64,000 nucleotides of DNA from Saprospiraceae bacterium (GCA_016719615.1 JADJYQ010000003.1:1-64000); one strand, 5' to 3'. Counted from the stretch's first letter, positions 8,890-19,762 are shown. Program-made: numbers and translations. Notes: a model not told the origin generated them from the sequence alone.

Positions 8890-10537
8890 AATGTTCTTTT
8901 AGAATTTTATTAAGCCACTTTAGAATTACAAATCCAATGATGGCTGCAAAAGAAAGCAAAGCAAAATTTACCCAAAAATAATTTGTTTTGTCTTCATAGT
9001 TATCCCAGCTACTGGCCAAAACTCCGGAGAGTTTATTACCTATTGAGGTAGAAACAAACCACCCACCCATCATGACACTGGTAATATGCGGTGGACTCAA
9101 TTTGGAAACGATGGATAGTCCCATCGGACTTAAAAATAATTCACCAATGGTAATCACTCCATACCCGGCAAACAGCCATAGTACACTTACTTTCTCGGAT
9201 CCATTGTGTCCGGCATACACCGCCAGCACCATTACCAAAACTGATAATGCTGAAATCAGCATCCCGAAGGCAATTTTTGTTGCTGTACTTGGTTCCTTTT
9301 TTCTATTCCTGAGGTAAGCAAAAAATGCAACCACCAGTGGTGTCAATAAAATAACCCAACCGGGATTGATGGACTGACTTAAATTGGTGATCCACAAATT
9401 CACGGCGGTCCCTTCTGCCGGCAACTGTTCTTTTTCCATATTGCGGAAATACACCGGATAGTTATATTCTTTTAGTACAACTCCATTTGACTTTTGGATT
9501 CTAAATAAATCATCGTATAAAGCCACAGAATCTTTTTGGTATAACAGCGGTTTCGCTTGCTTAAGATTCATAAATATATCTCCGGTCAAGCCAGTTACCT
9601 GGCGGTCCGTATAGCGGTCGGCCCAGGTATTTAATGCAGATCCGTTTTGCTTAAACACTGCCCAAAATAAGATAACCACCAAAAAAATGGCCAACAATGC
9701 AGCAATCGGACCTTTTTCGTTTTTAGAAGCTTTATACCATAAGGTAAAATAATAATAGAGTACCGGTATGCAAGCAAAAAGGAAAGCATCATTACTATCA
9801 CTTCCAAAAATATTGCCATCCGGATTGCTCGTGGTGGTTATGCCTCCAATCAACCAGCCCAAAATACCGGCAACAACACTAGGTACTATAATGAGCATGC
9901 AAATGCGCAACATACTCATATCACCTTCTTTCACACCTCTTTTATCATCTGCATTCTGATAGTGTCTGATTCCCAAAATAAAAATAATCACCCCGATAAA
10001 CATGCCGACGCCTGCTGCAAGAAAAGCATAACCCCAACCCAACATCGTATAAAGTGCAGCGCCAAAAAAATTACAGGTAAATGCCCCGATGTTGATGCCC
10101 ATGTAAAAGATATTATAACCTTCGTCTTTCTGCTGGACATATTCCGGTTTATTGTAAATATTTCCAAGCATCGTAGAAATGTTTGGCTTGAAAAATCCAT
10201 TCCCCAAAATGACCATTGTCATTGCGATGTAGAGCGTAGTAAGTGAATGAAAAAACATAAGACAATAACCTAATCCCATAAGGATCCCTCCGAAAATAAT
10301 GGATCTCCTATAACCCAGATAACGATCGGCAAGCAAGCCCCCGATAAATGGCGTAAAGAAGACCAGTGCAATGAAGGTACCATAGAGGTCTGCAGATTCA
10401 GCTTCAGTCATTCCGAAACCTTCCTTGACATCTTTTAGATACAAAGTAAAAATGCCAATCATCAGATAATATCCGAATCGCTCCCACATTTCTGAGAAGA
10501 ATAAGTAGGGCAAACTTTTTGGATGCTTTTTAAACAT
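8879..10537 (-). CDS. POT (PTR2) family peptide:proton symporter
   Basis: A 552-residue MFS-fold transporter. The family motif ExxERFxYY is seen as EMWERFGYY at about residues 17-25, and the PTR2 signature GGLLADRYLGYRRSI follows near residue 61. A further signature, FYMGINIGAFTCNFFG, lies near residue 144. POT proteins import di- and tripeptides using the proton gradient. A large loop around residues 320-390 separates the two halves. It is 34 bases from a second POT gene on the same strand; the two share order and motifs but differ clearly in sequence, suggesting an old duplication with different substrates. Confidence 0.95.
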   Translation of the reverse strand: MFKKHPKSLPYLFFSEMWERFGYYLMIGIFTLYLKDVKEGFGMTEAESADLYGTFIALVFFTPFIGGLLADRYLGYRRSIIFGGILMGLGYCLMFFHSLTTLYIAMTMVILGNGFFKPNISTMLGNIYNKPEYVQQKDEGYNIFYMGINIGAFTCNFFGAALYTMLGWGYAFLAAGVGMFIGVIIFILGIRHYQNADDKRGVKEGDMSMLRICMLIIVPSVVAGILGWLIGGITTTSNPDGNIFGSDSNDAFLFACIPVLYYYFTLWYKASKNEKGPIAALLAIFLVVILFWAVFKQNGSALNTWADRYTDRQVTGLTGDIFMNLKQAKPLLYQKDSVALYDDLFRIQKSNGVVLKEYNYPVYFRNMEKEQLPAEGTAVNLWITNLSQSINPGWVILLTPLVVAFFAYLRNRKKEPSTATKIAFGMLISALSVLVMVLAVYAGHNGSEKVSVLWLFAGYGVITIGELFLSPMGLSIVSKLSPPHITSVMMGGWFVSTSIGNKLSGVLASSWDNYEDKTNYFWVNFALLSFAAIIGFVILKWLNKILKEHSVN

Positions 10538-10571
10538 AGTGTGTGCTGCTGTAATTATTTATAAATAAAAA

Positions 10572-12248
10572 TCAATGAAGTCCCGTCTTATCTTTTACAA
10601 TCTGGTTGAGTAATTTGATACGGGAATAAATTAAAGTACCTCCAATGAACGCAGCAATGACAAGAATCATAAAAAATAATTTCTTGTCTGTAAAATCATC
10701 CCAAAAACTGGTCATCACACCTGCTACTTTTCCACCAATTGATGTGGAGAGGAAAAATCCTCCCATCATCAATGCAGTTAATCGGGCAGGAGCTAGTTTA
10801 GAAACCAAGGAGAGCCCCATCGGACTTAAGAAAATTTCACTAATGGTAAAAATAAAATAGGTCAGCCATAACCAGATTGGCGATGCTTTATGAGTATAAA
10901 TAGATGGCACAGACATAATAGCAAAAACCATCACCAATGCAGATAATCCGGAAATAAACAAAGCCATCCCAAATTTGGACATGGTGGTTGGTTCCTTCCC
11001 TCTGTTTCGGAGCCAACTGAAAAGGGGTACAAAGAGCAGCGTGAGCAAAACTATAAATAAGGGATTGATCGACTGAAATAACTCTGTATTGGTGAGCTTG
11101 ACTGTTTGTCCTGCGGCTATTTCTTCCTTAGGTACATTGAAAAAGTAAGGGTCTGTACCCATTTCCTGAACAACAACACCTTGTGCATCTTTGACTTCAC
11201 GCATAAACGGATCCAATTTATTGACCATTCGCGGCGTGTCTGTAACTTGCTGCATCGGAAAAATGGCTCCAGTAATTTGCGCTGTTGATTCTGAAGCAAC
11301 TCGGTCAGTATGTCTTTCAGCCCATAAGGTCAAACCCGTTGCATTCTGATTGTATATCGTCCAAAATGCAATAGATATAGCGAAAATGAATAACAATGCA
11401 CCAATGCTTCTTTTATCCTGTCCTTTAGCATTTAACCATAGGGAGATATAAAATGAAATAATGGGCAGACAGGCAAAAATAAATGCATCGTTGGCCTGAG
11501 TTCCCATGATTGGGGAGCCGAAGATCTGGCTTGGTAAAATCCATCCTATAATGGCGGCAACAACGGCCGGAAGAAACACTTTCGATAAAATTTGCGACAA
11601 TGGCATGTCCTCCGGTTGAATCGGCTTTTTAACATTGGCATTTTGAATGTCTTTGTTTTTAAGATTCAGTGCAAGTATTCCCAAACCCAATAAAAGTCCA
11701 ACACCCGCAGCTGCAAAAGCATAGCCCCAACCGTATTGATTGCGCAAATAAGCAGCCACAAAATTGCATACAAAGGCACCAATGTTAATGCCCATGTAAA
11801 AAATGTTGTATGCATTATCTTTTAATGGTTTCAGGTCTTCGCGGTTGTAAATATTTCCGAGTAAAGTGGATATATTCGGTTTGAAGAATCCGTTACCAAC
11901 AATGATCAATACCAAAGAAATAAACATCGCTGTATTCCCGGGCAAGGCCAAACCTATATATCCGCTGGCCATGAGCAATCCACCCAGGAATATAGATTTC
12001 AAATAGCCTAAATACCGGTCTGCAATCAGCCCACCTATAAACGGGGTGAGATATACCAGTGCGATAAAACTTCCTACAATATCGGCTCCGATCTTGGTCG
12101 GAAAGCCTTTACCACCCGTAGCGGTATCTGTCATGTATATGAGTAGAATACCTACCATAAGGTAGTAAGCAAACCGCTCCCACATCTCTGTAAAAAACAA
12201 GGCAAATAATGCCTTTGGATGCTTTCCTGCTTGTGACACTTGTTCCAT
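10572..12248 (-). CDS. POT (PTR2) family peptide:proton symporter, second copy
   Basis: A 558-residue paralogue of the neighbouring POT gene, with EMWERFAYY at about residues 21-29, GGLIADRYLGYLKSI near residue 74 and FYMGINIGAFVCNF near residue 150. It is first in the transporter run OPT-POT-POT. The 296 bases before its start hold no gene; they are very AT-rich and contain TATATTTA, a poor -7 candidate, plus a loose inverted repeat GTCTGAAAA/TTTTCAGAC (12409-12459). Confidence 0.95.
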   Translation of the reverse strand: MEQVSQAGKHPKALFALFFTEMWERFAYYLMVGILLIYMTDTATGGKGFPTKIGADIVGSFIALVYLTPFIGGLIADRYLGYLKSIFLGGLLMASGYIGLALPGNTAMFISLVLIIVGNGFFKPNISTLLGNIYNREDLKPLKDNAYNIFYMGINIGAFVCNFVAAYLRNQYGWGYAFAAAGVGLLLGLGILALNLKNKDIQNANVKKPIQPEDMPLSQILSKVFLPAVVAAIIGWILPSQIFGSPIMGTQANDAFIFACLPIISFYISLWLNAKGQDKRSIGALLFIFAISIAFWTIYNQNATGLTLWAERHTDRVASESTAQITGAIFPMQQVTDTPRMVNKLDPFMREVKDAQGVVVQEMGTDPYFFNVPKEEIAAGQTVKLTNTELFQSINPLFIVLLTLLFVPLFSWLRNRGKEPTTMSKFGMALFISGLSALVMVFAIMSVPSIYTHKASPIWLWLTYFIFTISEIFLSPMGLSLVSKLAPARLTALMMGGFFLSTSIGGKVAGVMTSFWDDFTDKKLFFMILVIAAFIGGTLIYSRIKLLNQIVKDKTGLH

Positions 12249-12544
12249 GTTTCGTTTGATTTTTGTTTTGTCGAAGAATTCTGCGCCTAAATATAAGGGA
12301 TTCTGATAAATGCCAGGTATCTTAATATTATTATCGAATTTTAGAAATATTTTAAAATATAATTTCGATTATTTTAGTTATTTCAATAAAAATAGAATAA
12401 TATTTTGTCTGAAAAAGCGATTCTTAGCATCGTGGAAAATTGAACGGCTTTTCAGACAGATACTCCAATAGGGAATCACCCGGGATTTTAGAATTTAAAA
12501 CTTATGGAGGACCTAAAGTAGCATTATGACGATTGCCAGCTCTG

Positions 12545-14146
12545 CTATTTTGCCAGAAATCCATTCTTATTGGCCAATGCCCAGGACAAATAAAAAATAT
12601 GCCTGGAAATGTTTGCTGTTTTTGCAAACATGATCTTTTCAATATCATCCGTGATCCGATGGTAATCTTTATGCACACCACTAAAGAAAAATATAGCGGG
12701 TACACCTTTCTCTGCAAAATTATAATGATCAGACCTGTAATAAAATCTATTGGGATCCAATTCAGAATTATATCTGTGGTCCATTTTTAGCTGCACATAT
12801 TTTTGATTGACTTCAAGATTCAAATTATGCAATTCCGAACTTAACCGATCGGAACCAATGACATAAATATAATTCGAATCGGTCTTATAAATATCGTCTG
12901 TACGGCCGATCATATCTATATTGATATTGACCATCGTTTTCTCTAGACTTACAAGAGGTTTATTCACATAATACATAGAACCCAACAATCCTTTTTCTTC
13001 GCCGGTCATGAGCGCAAATATCACAGAACGCTTTGGCCTGACACCCGACTCCGACATCATTTGATAAGTTCTGGCCAACTCCATCATGGACGATGTACCT
13101 GATGCATTGTCGTCTGCACCATTGAATACTTCAGTACCTCTTTTTCCAATATGATCGTAATGTGCCGAAAGGATCAACACTTCGTCAGGATATGTACTTC
13201 CTTCTACATAAGCCAACACATTCCTTCCCCTTTCCACTTTTACATTTCGCTTTTGTATAAATTCCAACTCGGCTTTTAAAACAAAGGGCTGCGGTTTTCC
13301 AGTCTTATTAATTTTATCTCTCGCCTTTATGACTTTTTTAATTTGCTTGCCCAACATCATCGAAGTTGTTGTAGAAGATAAATACATGATATTGGTTTTG
13401 GCTTCACCGCCTTTGTCTTCAGAGTCGAGATACACTTGTGGCGAAATGACTGCAGACCTGTTGAGATCAACCCATTCCTTAAATTGATCTTCAATCACCA
13501 TCAAAAGTTTGACCCCGTTTTTGGAAGCTGCTTCATGTTTTTTCGACAAGTCAGTAGCCCATTCAGATAATTCGACCTTGCCGCTTAAATAGGAAATCCC
13601 TTTTTTATTTTTAGGTTCTCCTTTGTAAATAATGACCACTTTATCTTTTACATCGACTCCCTTATAATCACTGTACTTTTCGTCATCAATGCCATAACCT
13701 AAAAAAACAAACTCAGATGTTTTGAAGTCGAGATCATGATTCTCAGCAGGAATGCTCAAATAATCCCATAATTGTTTGTAAGGAACCTCACCGATTTTAA
13801 AAACGAGTTTATCCCAGTAGATCCATTTAAATCCAACTTCCTGAAAGTAGGATTTCATTCCGGGTACTTTAGATAATCTGTTTTTTTCGAAATAAGCTGA
13901 AATGTATTGAGCGGCCAAATCATTTCCCCGGCTTCCCAATTCTCTGCCTTCGCAACTATCAGATGCCAGAAATTCTATGTGCTTTCGCAATTGCTCCGGC
14001 TGAATGATTTCTGCATAAGCTGTAAGACTATCCTTTATAGCTGCTTTGCTTGAATCCGGGCGAATCACTTCATGAAAATAATCCTTTTGTGCAATTGTAT
14101 TTGTTAGCCAAACTGAAAATCCAATCAACAAAACTCGTTTTAGCAT
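12545..14146 (-). CDS. M28 family zinc aminopeptidase, secreted
   Basis: A 533-residue protein with an N-terminal signal peptide (cleavage likely after NTIAQ, about residue 20). The M28 zinc-site motifs are in order in the C-terminal part: SAHYDHIG, GADDNASG, TGEEKGLLGS, NIDMIGR and RSDHYNFAEKGVPAIFF, so both metal ions and the catalytic Glu are present. The region before them (about residues 130-300) fits a PA-type insert. It should trim peptides in the periplasm or outside, feeding the peptide transporters nearby. It overlaps the rpiB stop by 7 bases and forms an operon with rpiB and the DUF2723 gene. Confidence 0.92.
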   Translation of the reverse strand: MLKRVLLIGFSVWLTNTIAQKDYFHEVIRPDSSKAAIKDSLTAYAEIIQPEQLRKHIEFLASDSCEGRELGSRGNDLAAQYISAYFEKNRLSKVPGMKSYFQEVGFKWIYWDKLVFKIGEVPYKQLWDYLSIPAENHDLDFKTSEFVFLGYGIDDEKYSDYKGVDVKDKVVIIYKGEPKNKKGISYLSGKVELSEWATDLSKKHEAASKNGVKLLMVIEDQFKEWVDLNRSAVISPQVYLDSEDKGGEAKTNIMYLSSTTTSMMLGKQIKKVIKARDKINKTGKPQPFVLKAELEFIQKRNVKVERGRNVLAYVEGSTYPDEVLILSAHYDHIGKRGTEVFNGADDNASGTSSMMELARTYQMMSESGVRPKRSVIFALMTGEEKGLLGSMYYVNKPLVSLEKTMVNINIDMIGRTDDIYKTDSNYIYVIGSDRLSSELHNLNLEVNQKYVQLKMDHRYNSELDPNRFYYRSDHYNFAEKGVPAIFFFSGVHKDYHRITDDIEKIMFAKTANISRHIFYLSWALANKNGFLAK

Positions 14147-14571
14147 ACGGCAATTTTATCAATTCGATTTTGATGTCTGCCGCCTTCAAATTCCGTCTGC
14201 AGAAAAGCATTCACCATTTGTAATGCTTCATCAGGGCTTACAAACCTGGCAGGTATGCTGATCACATTCGCATTGTTGTGTTTTCGGGCCAGTGTTGCCA
14301 ATTCTGTAGTCCAACACAAGGCACAGCGAACTAACGGATGTTTGTTAGCTACGATAGCCGCACCGTTTCCACTTCCGCAGATGACAATTCCAAAATCCAC
14401 TTTTTGTTGATCAATGTCAAATCCAACAGGATGGATAAAGTCGGGATAATCCACAGAATCTGCATTGTTCGTTCCGTGGTCCAAAACATCTATCCCTCTT
14501 TCCTCCAACCAAATGGCGATCTGCTGTTTAAGTTCAAATCCTGCATGATCGCAGCCCATTGATATTTTCAT
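14140..14571 (-). CDS. rpiB: Ribose-5-phosphate isomerase B
   Basis: A 143-residue protein of the RpiB/LacAB family, which interconverts ribose 5-phosphate and ribulose 5-phosphate in the pentose phosphate pathway. Visible are GCDHAGFELK at the N-terminus, DHGTNN, the phosphate-binding and catalytic region CGSGNGAAIVANK, and ARKHNNANVISIPARF with the conserved Asn-Ala-Asn. Length is as expected. It lies 6 bases downstream of the DUF2723 stop and overlaps the M28 peptidase start. Confidence 0.95.
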   Translation of the reverse strand: MKISMGCDHAGFELKQQIAIWLEERGIDVLDHGTNNADSVDYPDFIHPVGFDIDQQKVDFGIVICGSGNGAAIVANKHPLVRCALCWTTELATLARKHNNANVISIPARFVSPDEALQMVNAFLQTEFEGGRHQNRIDKIAVC

Positions 14572-14577
14572 CCTAAA

Positions 14578-17500
14578 CTATTTTTGAAGCGTAGGTGTCG
14601 CGTTGTGGTATTTATTGAGAAAAGTTTCCATCTCCGTTTGAAACTGAGGATCATTAATTTGTTTACTGCGCTCAATAATTTCCCTTACTGCCGACATAGA
14701 CAAACCTCTTTCCTGACTAAAACCACTTTCCAGTTCATCGGGTTTCAAGCTGTCGTAAAATTCCAGCATATCCAAAGTTTCGGTAGCCAATATTCTAAGA
14801 TTCTTTTTGGCTGACTCCATATCCCCTGCATCGATGAGTACTTGAATAAACGGCATGATGCGAACATCATACTGAAAGTTCATGTTCGGAAAAGATTCGA
14901 AAAACTTATTCGCCATTTTTGCTGCGCGCTCTTTATCTCCACTATCTAATAAAGCCAAAGCGGTACGCATCATGATCATGCGTTTGGCTTGTACACTTGG
15001 TGCAAAACTGTGATCTACAAATAAATCCACTTTGTCGAAATTGCCCCATCTAAATTTATCCATGATAACCTCATAGCTCTTGTCGGCATTTATTTTACCC
15101 GAACCATAAATGTATAAACTCGGATCGCTTTGAGATTTTAATGGGACAATGCGCAAGGCCATACCTTCAAGCTCCATATAATCCTGTAATCCCAGTAATT
15201 TCTCCTGACTGCAGGTTACACTGAAATACACAGGTCGTTCATAGATATTTGACAGGATGATATCGAGAATCGCTATATCATCTTTGGTAATATAAGGTCC
15301 GCCAACACCCACCGGAATCTTGTCGACAAAAGTGCTGTCTTCCGGACTACATAAGCCGGCTTGAATGGCACGTTCGCGATTTATTTCAATATACACATTA
15401 TTGGTTGGCATATAAGTTTCAAATACTCTGCCGGTACCACTTTCAATAGGATGGTCTTCTGCAATAAATTTCAGAAAACTTGAAGCAGACATAGGTGCAT
15501 CTGTGTTTTTACCATCCGGATTTGCAGGATTGTAGTAAAATACCTGGTTGCGCAAACTTCCCCTCAATTTATCTTGTGGGATCGACATTTTTACCAAGGC
15601 TGATTCATTGAATTTCCTTCTTTGATTTTCAATATACCAATCTACGGCAATCAAACTCAAATTGATCACGCGAACATCTGTTCGGATGCCTTCAACTTCC
15701 TGAGCATACCATACAGGATAAGTATCGTTGTCGCCATAGGTAAAGAGTATCGAATTCGGTCTGCAAGATTCCAAAATATTTGCTGCGTAATCTCTGGCAC
15801 CTGTGCTGCGCATTCTGCTGTGATCATCAAAGTTTTCAATGACCAAAATAAGTGGAACAGCAAGTCCCAGTGCAGTTGCAGAAATACCACTCAATGAAGT
15901 TGAAAATTTGAGTCGGCTTTGAAGTAATTTGGAAAGTCCAAGAACCCCCATCCCTATCCAAATGCAAAAGGTAAGGAACGAACCCTCCAACACATAATCT
16001 CTTTCACGCGGCTCATTGGGCGGAGAATTATTAAATACACAAAGTGCTAAACCTGTAAGAATAAAAAATCCCAATAATGCCAGAAAATCATTTCTGTTTT
16101 TGCGATAATGGTATACTACTCCCAATAAACCAAAAAGCAATGGGATAAAATAATATGAATTCCTGGATTCATCTTCTTTGATGACACGGGGCAATTTGTC
16201 CTGATTATATAAGCGGGAACCATCAACAGCTTTAACACCAGAATACCAATGCCCATCTTTATTAACCCAGGGATAAAATCCCTGTTCGCCATTTTGTCTT
16301 CCGGCAAAATTCCACATAAAATAACGCCAGTACATCCAACCGAATTGATAATTCCACATGAATTTTAAATTGAAAGACATGCTGGGTACTTTAGCCTTGT
16401 CTTCATCTAAATGTTTCATCCACATTCTGTATAACTGCGGTCTGCCTTGATCCTGGTGGCTGATGCGGGGAAATAGAATTTTATCTTTGTCTTTGAAAAT
16501 ATAGTCGAATTTTTGATCGACCACTTTGTATTCATCTCCTACGCGGCCCCAGCGATCTTCTGATTTCGTATCGACTGGACGCGCTTCAAAATGAGGACCT
16601 TTTAACAAACTTCGATCGCCATATTGTTCGCGATTCAAATATGGGATCAAACGCACCACATCGTGCGGATCATTCATATTGATAGGTGGCTTGGCATTCG
16701 CACGAATCAATACCACACCAACGGTGGAATACGAAATGACCAATAACAACATGGTAAAAACCACCTTATGCAATAAATCATTTCCTTTGTTTTTGAAATA
16801 ACGCAAACCATAATAAGCTATCGCTACGACGACGATCAATGTTGGAAACAATCCTGAGTGAAAAGGAAGGCCGAAGGAATTGACCATGATCAATTCAAAA
16901 AACATCCACATTTCAGGTATACCTGTAATGATGATACTTTGAAAAAGGAAAATACCGACGACTCCGGCGAGTCCGGCCAAAATCATTCCTAAAAAACTAT
17001 GTGTTTTGTATTTTTAAAATAATACAACATGGCGATCGTCGGGAAGGATAGCAAACTTAGTAAGTGAACACCCGTAGACAATCCCGTTGCGAAAACGGCA
17101 AAAATCAGCCACTTATCGTTCTTGGGTGAATCTTCGAGATAATACCATTTAAATCCTGCCCATATGGTCATAGCCGTAAACATGGTCGACATCGAATACA
17201 CTTCACCTTCAATAGCAGAAAACCAGGTTGAAGAAATATAACCACTTGCCAAACCTGCAATGAGCCCGGCACCTAAAATAGGCCAGCTTTCATTCTCATC
17301 GTGCTGATCATTGCGACCGATACTCGAAAGTTTTGCAACAATCAAAGTGGTCCAGCTAATAAACATCGCTGCAAAGGCTGAACACAAAGAAGACATGATA
17401 TTGACGGCAAAAGCAATGTAGGCCGGATTGTCAGAAAGTATCTCAGCAACCCAGGTAAACATCCTCCCAATGATCAAAAACAGAGGCGCGCCTGGAGGGT

Positions 17501-17642
17501 GAACAACCTGTAATTTATAGGCTCCGGCTACAAATTCACCGCAATCCCAAAGACTTCCGGTTCGCTCGACAGAGAAAAAATAGATGATAAAAACGGCCAA
17601 AAATACGACCCAGCCTACGAGATTAGTTTTACTAAATTTCAT
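14578..17642 (-). CDS. DUF2723 membrane protein (frameshifted)
   Basis: DUF2723 proteins are large polytopic proteins of Bacteroidota resembling GT-C glycosyltransferases; members have been connected with protein O-glycosylation. The N-terminal part has GSLWDCGEF and VVHPPGAPLF (about residues 29-56), the family signature with an acidic residue in the first loop. The second part has further membrane segments, then a soluble domain with TYGDNDTYPVWYAQE and TPR-like helices at the C-terminus. The two frames meet at a run of six A on the plus strand (16991-16996); one more base would join them as IVFLGMILAGLAG, giving about 1,021 residues, the normal length. I infer one gene. Confidence 0.88.
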
Positions 17643-17794
17643 ATAATATTAATAATCAGTATATTATAAATGATAAAAAATTAATATAATTTAATTATGC
17701 ATGTAAAAGTACAAACTTCCCGCAATACCTGGACCGCGTACTGCAATCAATACATACTAAACGCAATTACCTTCATTTGCGTATGATTATGATG

Positions 17795-17802
17795 TATCTT
17801 TG
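17795..17802 (+). promoter_or_regulatory. Candidate -7 box for small ORF-rluA-thiL operon
   Basis: TATCTTTG is a perfect TAnnTTTG match, 23 bases before the ATG at 17826. A TTTG is present at 17776-17779 but the spacing of 15 bases is short. Confidence 0.4.
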
Positions 17803-17825
17803 ATTTCCAAATTAAGTTTGAATTT

Positions 17826-17963
17826 ATGATTCGCCTGATTATTTTCGGTTTGGCCATTTATGCAATTTATGCTCTTTTCTTGAAAGACAAAATCATCATT
17901 ATTGATCCCAAAAAACCAAAAAATAACAAGGGGAATTATAGCGACTACGAAGAAATTAACTGA
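17826..17963 (+). CDS. Small single-pass membrane protein
   Basis: A 45-residue reading frame: an N-terminal hydrophobic segment (MIRLIIFGLAIYAIYALFL) followed by a charged tail rich in Lys and Asn. It is preceded by a TATCTTTG box and its TGA overlaps the probable start of the pseudouridine synthase frame, which argues for a real, coupled gene. It may be a reduced relative of the small DUF4834-like membrane proteins, but I do not recognise it firmly. Confidence 0.5.
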   Translation: MIRLIIFGLAIYAIYALFLKDKIIIIDPKKPKNNKGNYSDYEEIN

Positions 17964-18646
17964 TCATTTCGCTGACAACTTCAATAAAAGATTATCTGCT
18001 TTTTCAGGACCATTATCTGGTCATTGCAAATAAGCCTGCAGGTATGCCCGTGCAAAATGATAAAACGGGAGACTTGTCATTGCTTCAATGCCTGAAATCC
18101 TATTGCAAAGTTGATTTGCATATGATCAATAGAATTGATAGGCCGGTTTCGGGTCTCGTCATTTTTTCAAAAAACAAAAAGAGCCATGTTGAATTGCAAA
18201 AGCAGTTCAGCGGTACTGATCTGATCAAGGAATATCTCGCAATTGTAGAAAAAGCCGAGATCCCCAAAGAAGGAAAACTACATAATTTCATCCGAAAGTC
18301 TGATCAACAACACAAAACCCACGTCACACAAGACAGTTCTGATCTTGCCTGTGATCTGGAATACAAAGTCATCGATGAACTCGATAAGTATTTAGTCTTA
18401 CACATCTCTATTAAAACCGGCCGCTTTCACCAAATTCGAGCTCAATTGGCGCATCTCGGAGTACCCGTAAAATCTGATGTAAAATATGGAGCGCGGAGAG
18501 GAAGTGCCGATCGTTCGATTTGTTTACATGCCTGGAAATATTCTTTTTTACATCCTTCCACACATCAGTTATTGCGTTTTGAAGCTCCGCTGCCTGAAAA
18601 TCAAATCTGGCCCGTTGTGAAAAATAAATTGAATTTGCATGAGTGA
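17960..18646 (+). CDS. RluA-family 23S rRNA/tRNA pseudouridine synthase
   Basis: The RluA/RluD catalytic motif with the key Asp is HMINRIDRPVSGLVIFSK; GRFHQIRAQLAHLGVPVKSDVKYG is the conserved C-terminal motif. The first ATG (18044) would cut off the conserved FQDHYLVIANKPAG segment, which is in frame upstream. The frame opens after a stop at 17957-17959, so the start must be CTG at 17960 or the ATC/ATT that follow. CTG overlaps the TGA of the small upstream ORF, suggesting coupling. With this start the protein has about 228 residues. It overlaps thiL by 8 bases. The rRNA or tRNA target cannot be read from sequence. Confidence 0.88.
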   Translation: MIISLTTSIKDYLLFQDHYLVIANKPAGMPVQNDKTGDLSLLQCLKSYCKVDLHMINRIDRPVSGLVIFSKNKKSHVELQKQFSGTDLIKEYLAIVEKAEIPKEGKLHNFIRKSDQQHKTHVTQDSSDLACDLEYKVIDELDKYLVLHISIKTGRFHQIRAQLAHLGVPVKSDVKYGARRGSADRSICLHAWKYSFLHPSTHQLLRFEAPLPENQIWPVVKNKLNLHE

Positions 18647-19682
18647 CCAACAAGATCAACCCATCCGCACCGAAATTTCCGAATTGGGTGAATTTGCTTT
18701 AATAAAAAGACTTTCGGAAAATTTTCCGATCCTGAAAAACTCAACACTTAAGGGTATCGGCGACGATGCTGCTGTCATCCAATACGAAAATGCTGCTACA
18801 GTTGTTTCCACAGATATGATGCTGGAAGGCATTCATTTTGATCTGGCCTATTTTCCGCTCAAACATTTGGGATACAAAGCAGTCATCAGCAATTTGTCGG
18901 ATATCTATGCTATGAATGCCATGCCCGAACAAATTACAGTATCAATTGCAGCCTCCAATCGGTTTTCTGTAGAAGCCCTAGAATTGTTATACGAAGGAAT
19001 CCGGCATGCTTGTAAAGAATACGATGTAGATCTAGTCGGCGGTGATACTTGCTCTTCCTTGCGAGGTCTTGTGATCTCTATCACAGCGATAGGCAAACAA
19101 AGTCCTGAGAAAATAGCCTATAGGTCCGGTGCCAAACCAGGCGACTATCTCTTTGTAAGTGGTGAACTCGGTGCTGCTTATTTAGGTTTGCAACTACTCG
19201 AACGCGAAAAACAAATTTTCCTCGAAGATCAGAGCATGCAACCGGAACTCGAAGATCAAAAACAACTCATCGGCAAATTTATAAAACCGGAAGCCCGCAA
19301 AGATGTCGTTTTATGGTTAGAAAAAGCAGAAGTGGTTCCTCATGCCATGATCGACCTCTCCGACGGACTTTCATCTGACTTGATGCACCTCTGCGAACAA
19401 AGTAAAATCGGTGCTGAAATTCAGGAAAATTTGATACCCATCAGCGAAGAATCAAAATTGATGGCGCTGAAATTCAATATGGACCCATACACCTGCGCTC
19501 TCAATGGAGGCGAAGACTACGAACTCTTGATAGCCGTCGATCCCATTGAAGCCAAAAAAATTCAATACCTCCCCGGATTTTATTACATCGGCGAATGCAA
19601 AGAAAAAGACTTCGGCATTCAACTCAAAACCAACAGCGGCAATCTCCACAAAATGAAAGCACAGGGTTGGGTGCATTTTTGA
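18639..19682 (+). CDS. thiL: Thiamine-monophosphate kinase
   Basis: A 347-residue ThiL, which phosphorylates thiamine phosphate to the active cofactor thiamine diphosphate. Motifs in order: GIGDDAAVI (about residue 42), STDMMLEGIHFDL with metal-binding Asp, NLSDIYAMNAMP, VGGDTCSS and later IDLSDGLSSDL and NGGEDYEL. It is coupled to the pseudouridine synthase by an 8-base overlap. No TPP riboswitch is visible in front of the operon. Confidence 0.95.
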   Translation: MSDQQDQPIRTEISELGEFALIKRLSENFPILKNSTLKGIGDDAAVIQYENAATVVSTDMMLEGIHFDLAYFPLKHLGYKAVISNLSDIYAMNAMPEQITVSIAASNRFSVEALELLYEGIRHACKEYDVDLVGGDTCSSLRGLVISITAIGKQSPEKIAYRSGAKPGDYLFVSGELGAAYLGLQLLEREKQIFLEDQSMQPELEDQKQLIGKFIKPEARKDVVLWLEKAEVVPHAMIDLSDGLSSDLMHLCEQSKIGAEIQENLIPISEESKLMALKFNMDPYTCALNGGEDYELLIAVDPIEAKKIQYLPGFYYIGECKEKDFGIQLKTNSGNLHKMKAQGWVHF

Positions 19683-19696
19683 TAGAATTGAAAGGA

Positions 19697-19737
<41 letters not shown>

Positions 19738-19746
19738 AAATAACAA

Positions 19747-19762
19747 ACTAACATTTGTTAGT
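19747..19762. repeat. ACTAAC-N4-GTTAGT palindrome, copy 3
   Basis: ACTAACATTTGTTAGT, with the loop in the opposite orientation (ATTT) to most other copies. It stands 36 bases before structured repeat copy C, the same order as at copy A. Confidence 0.85.
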
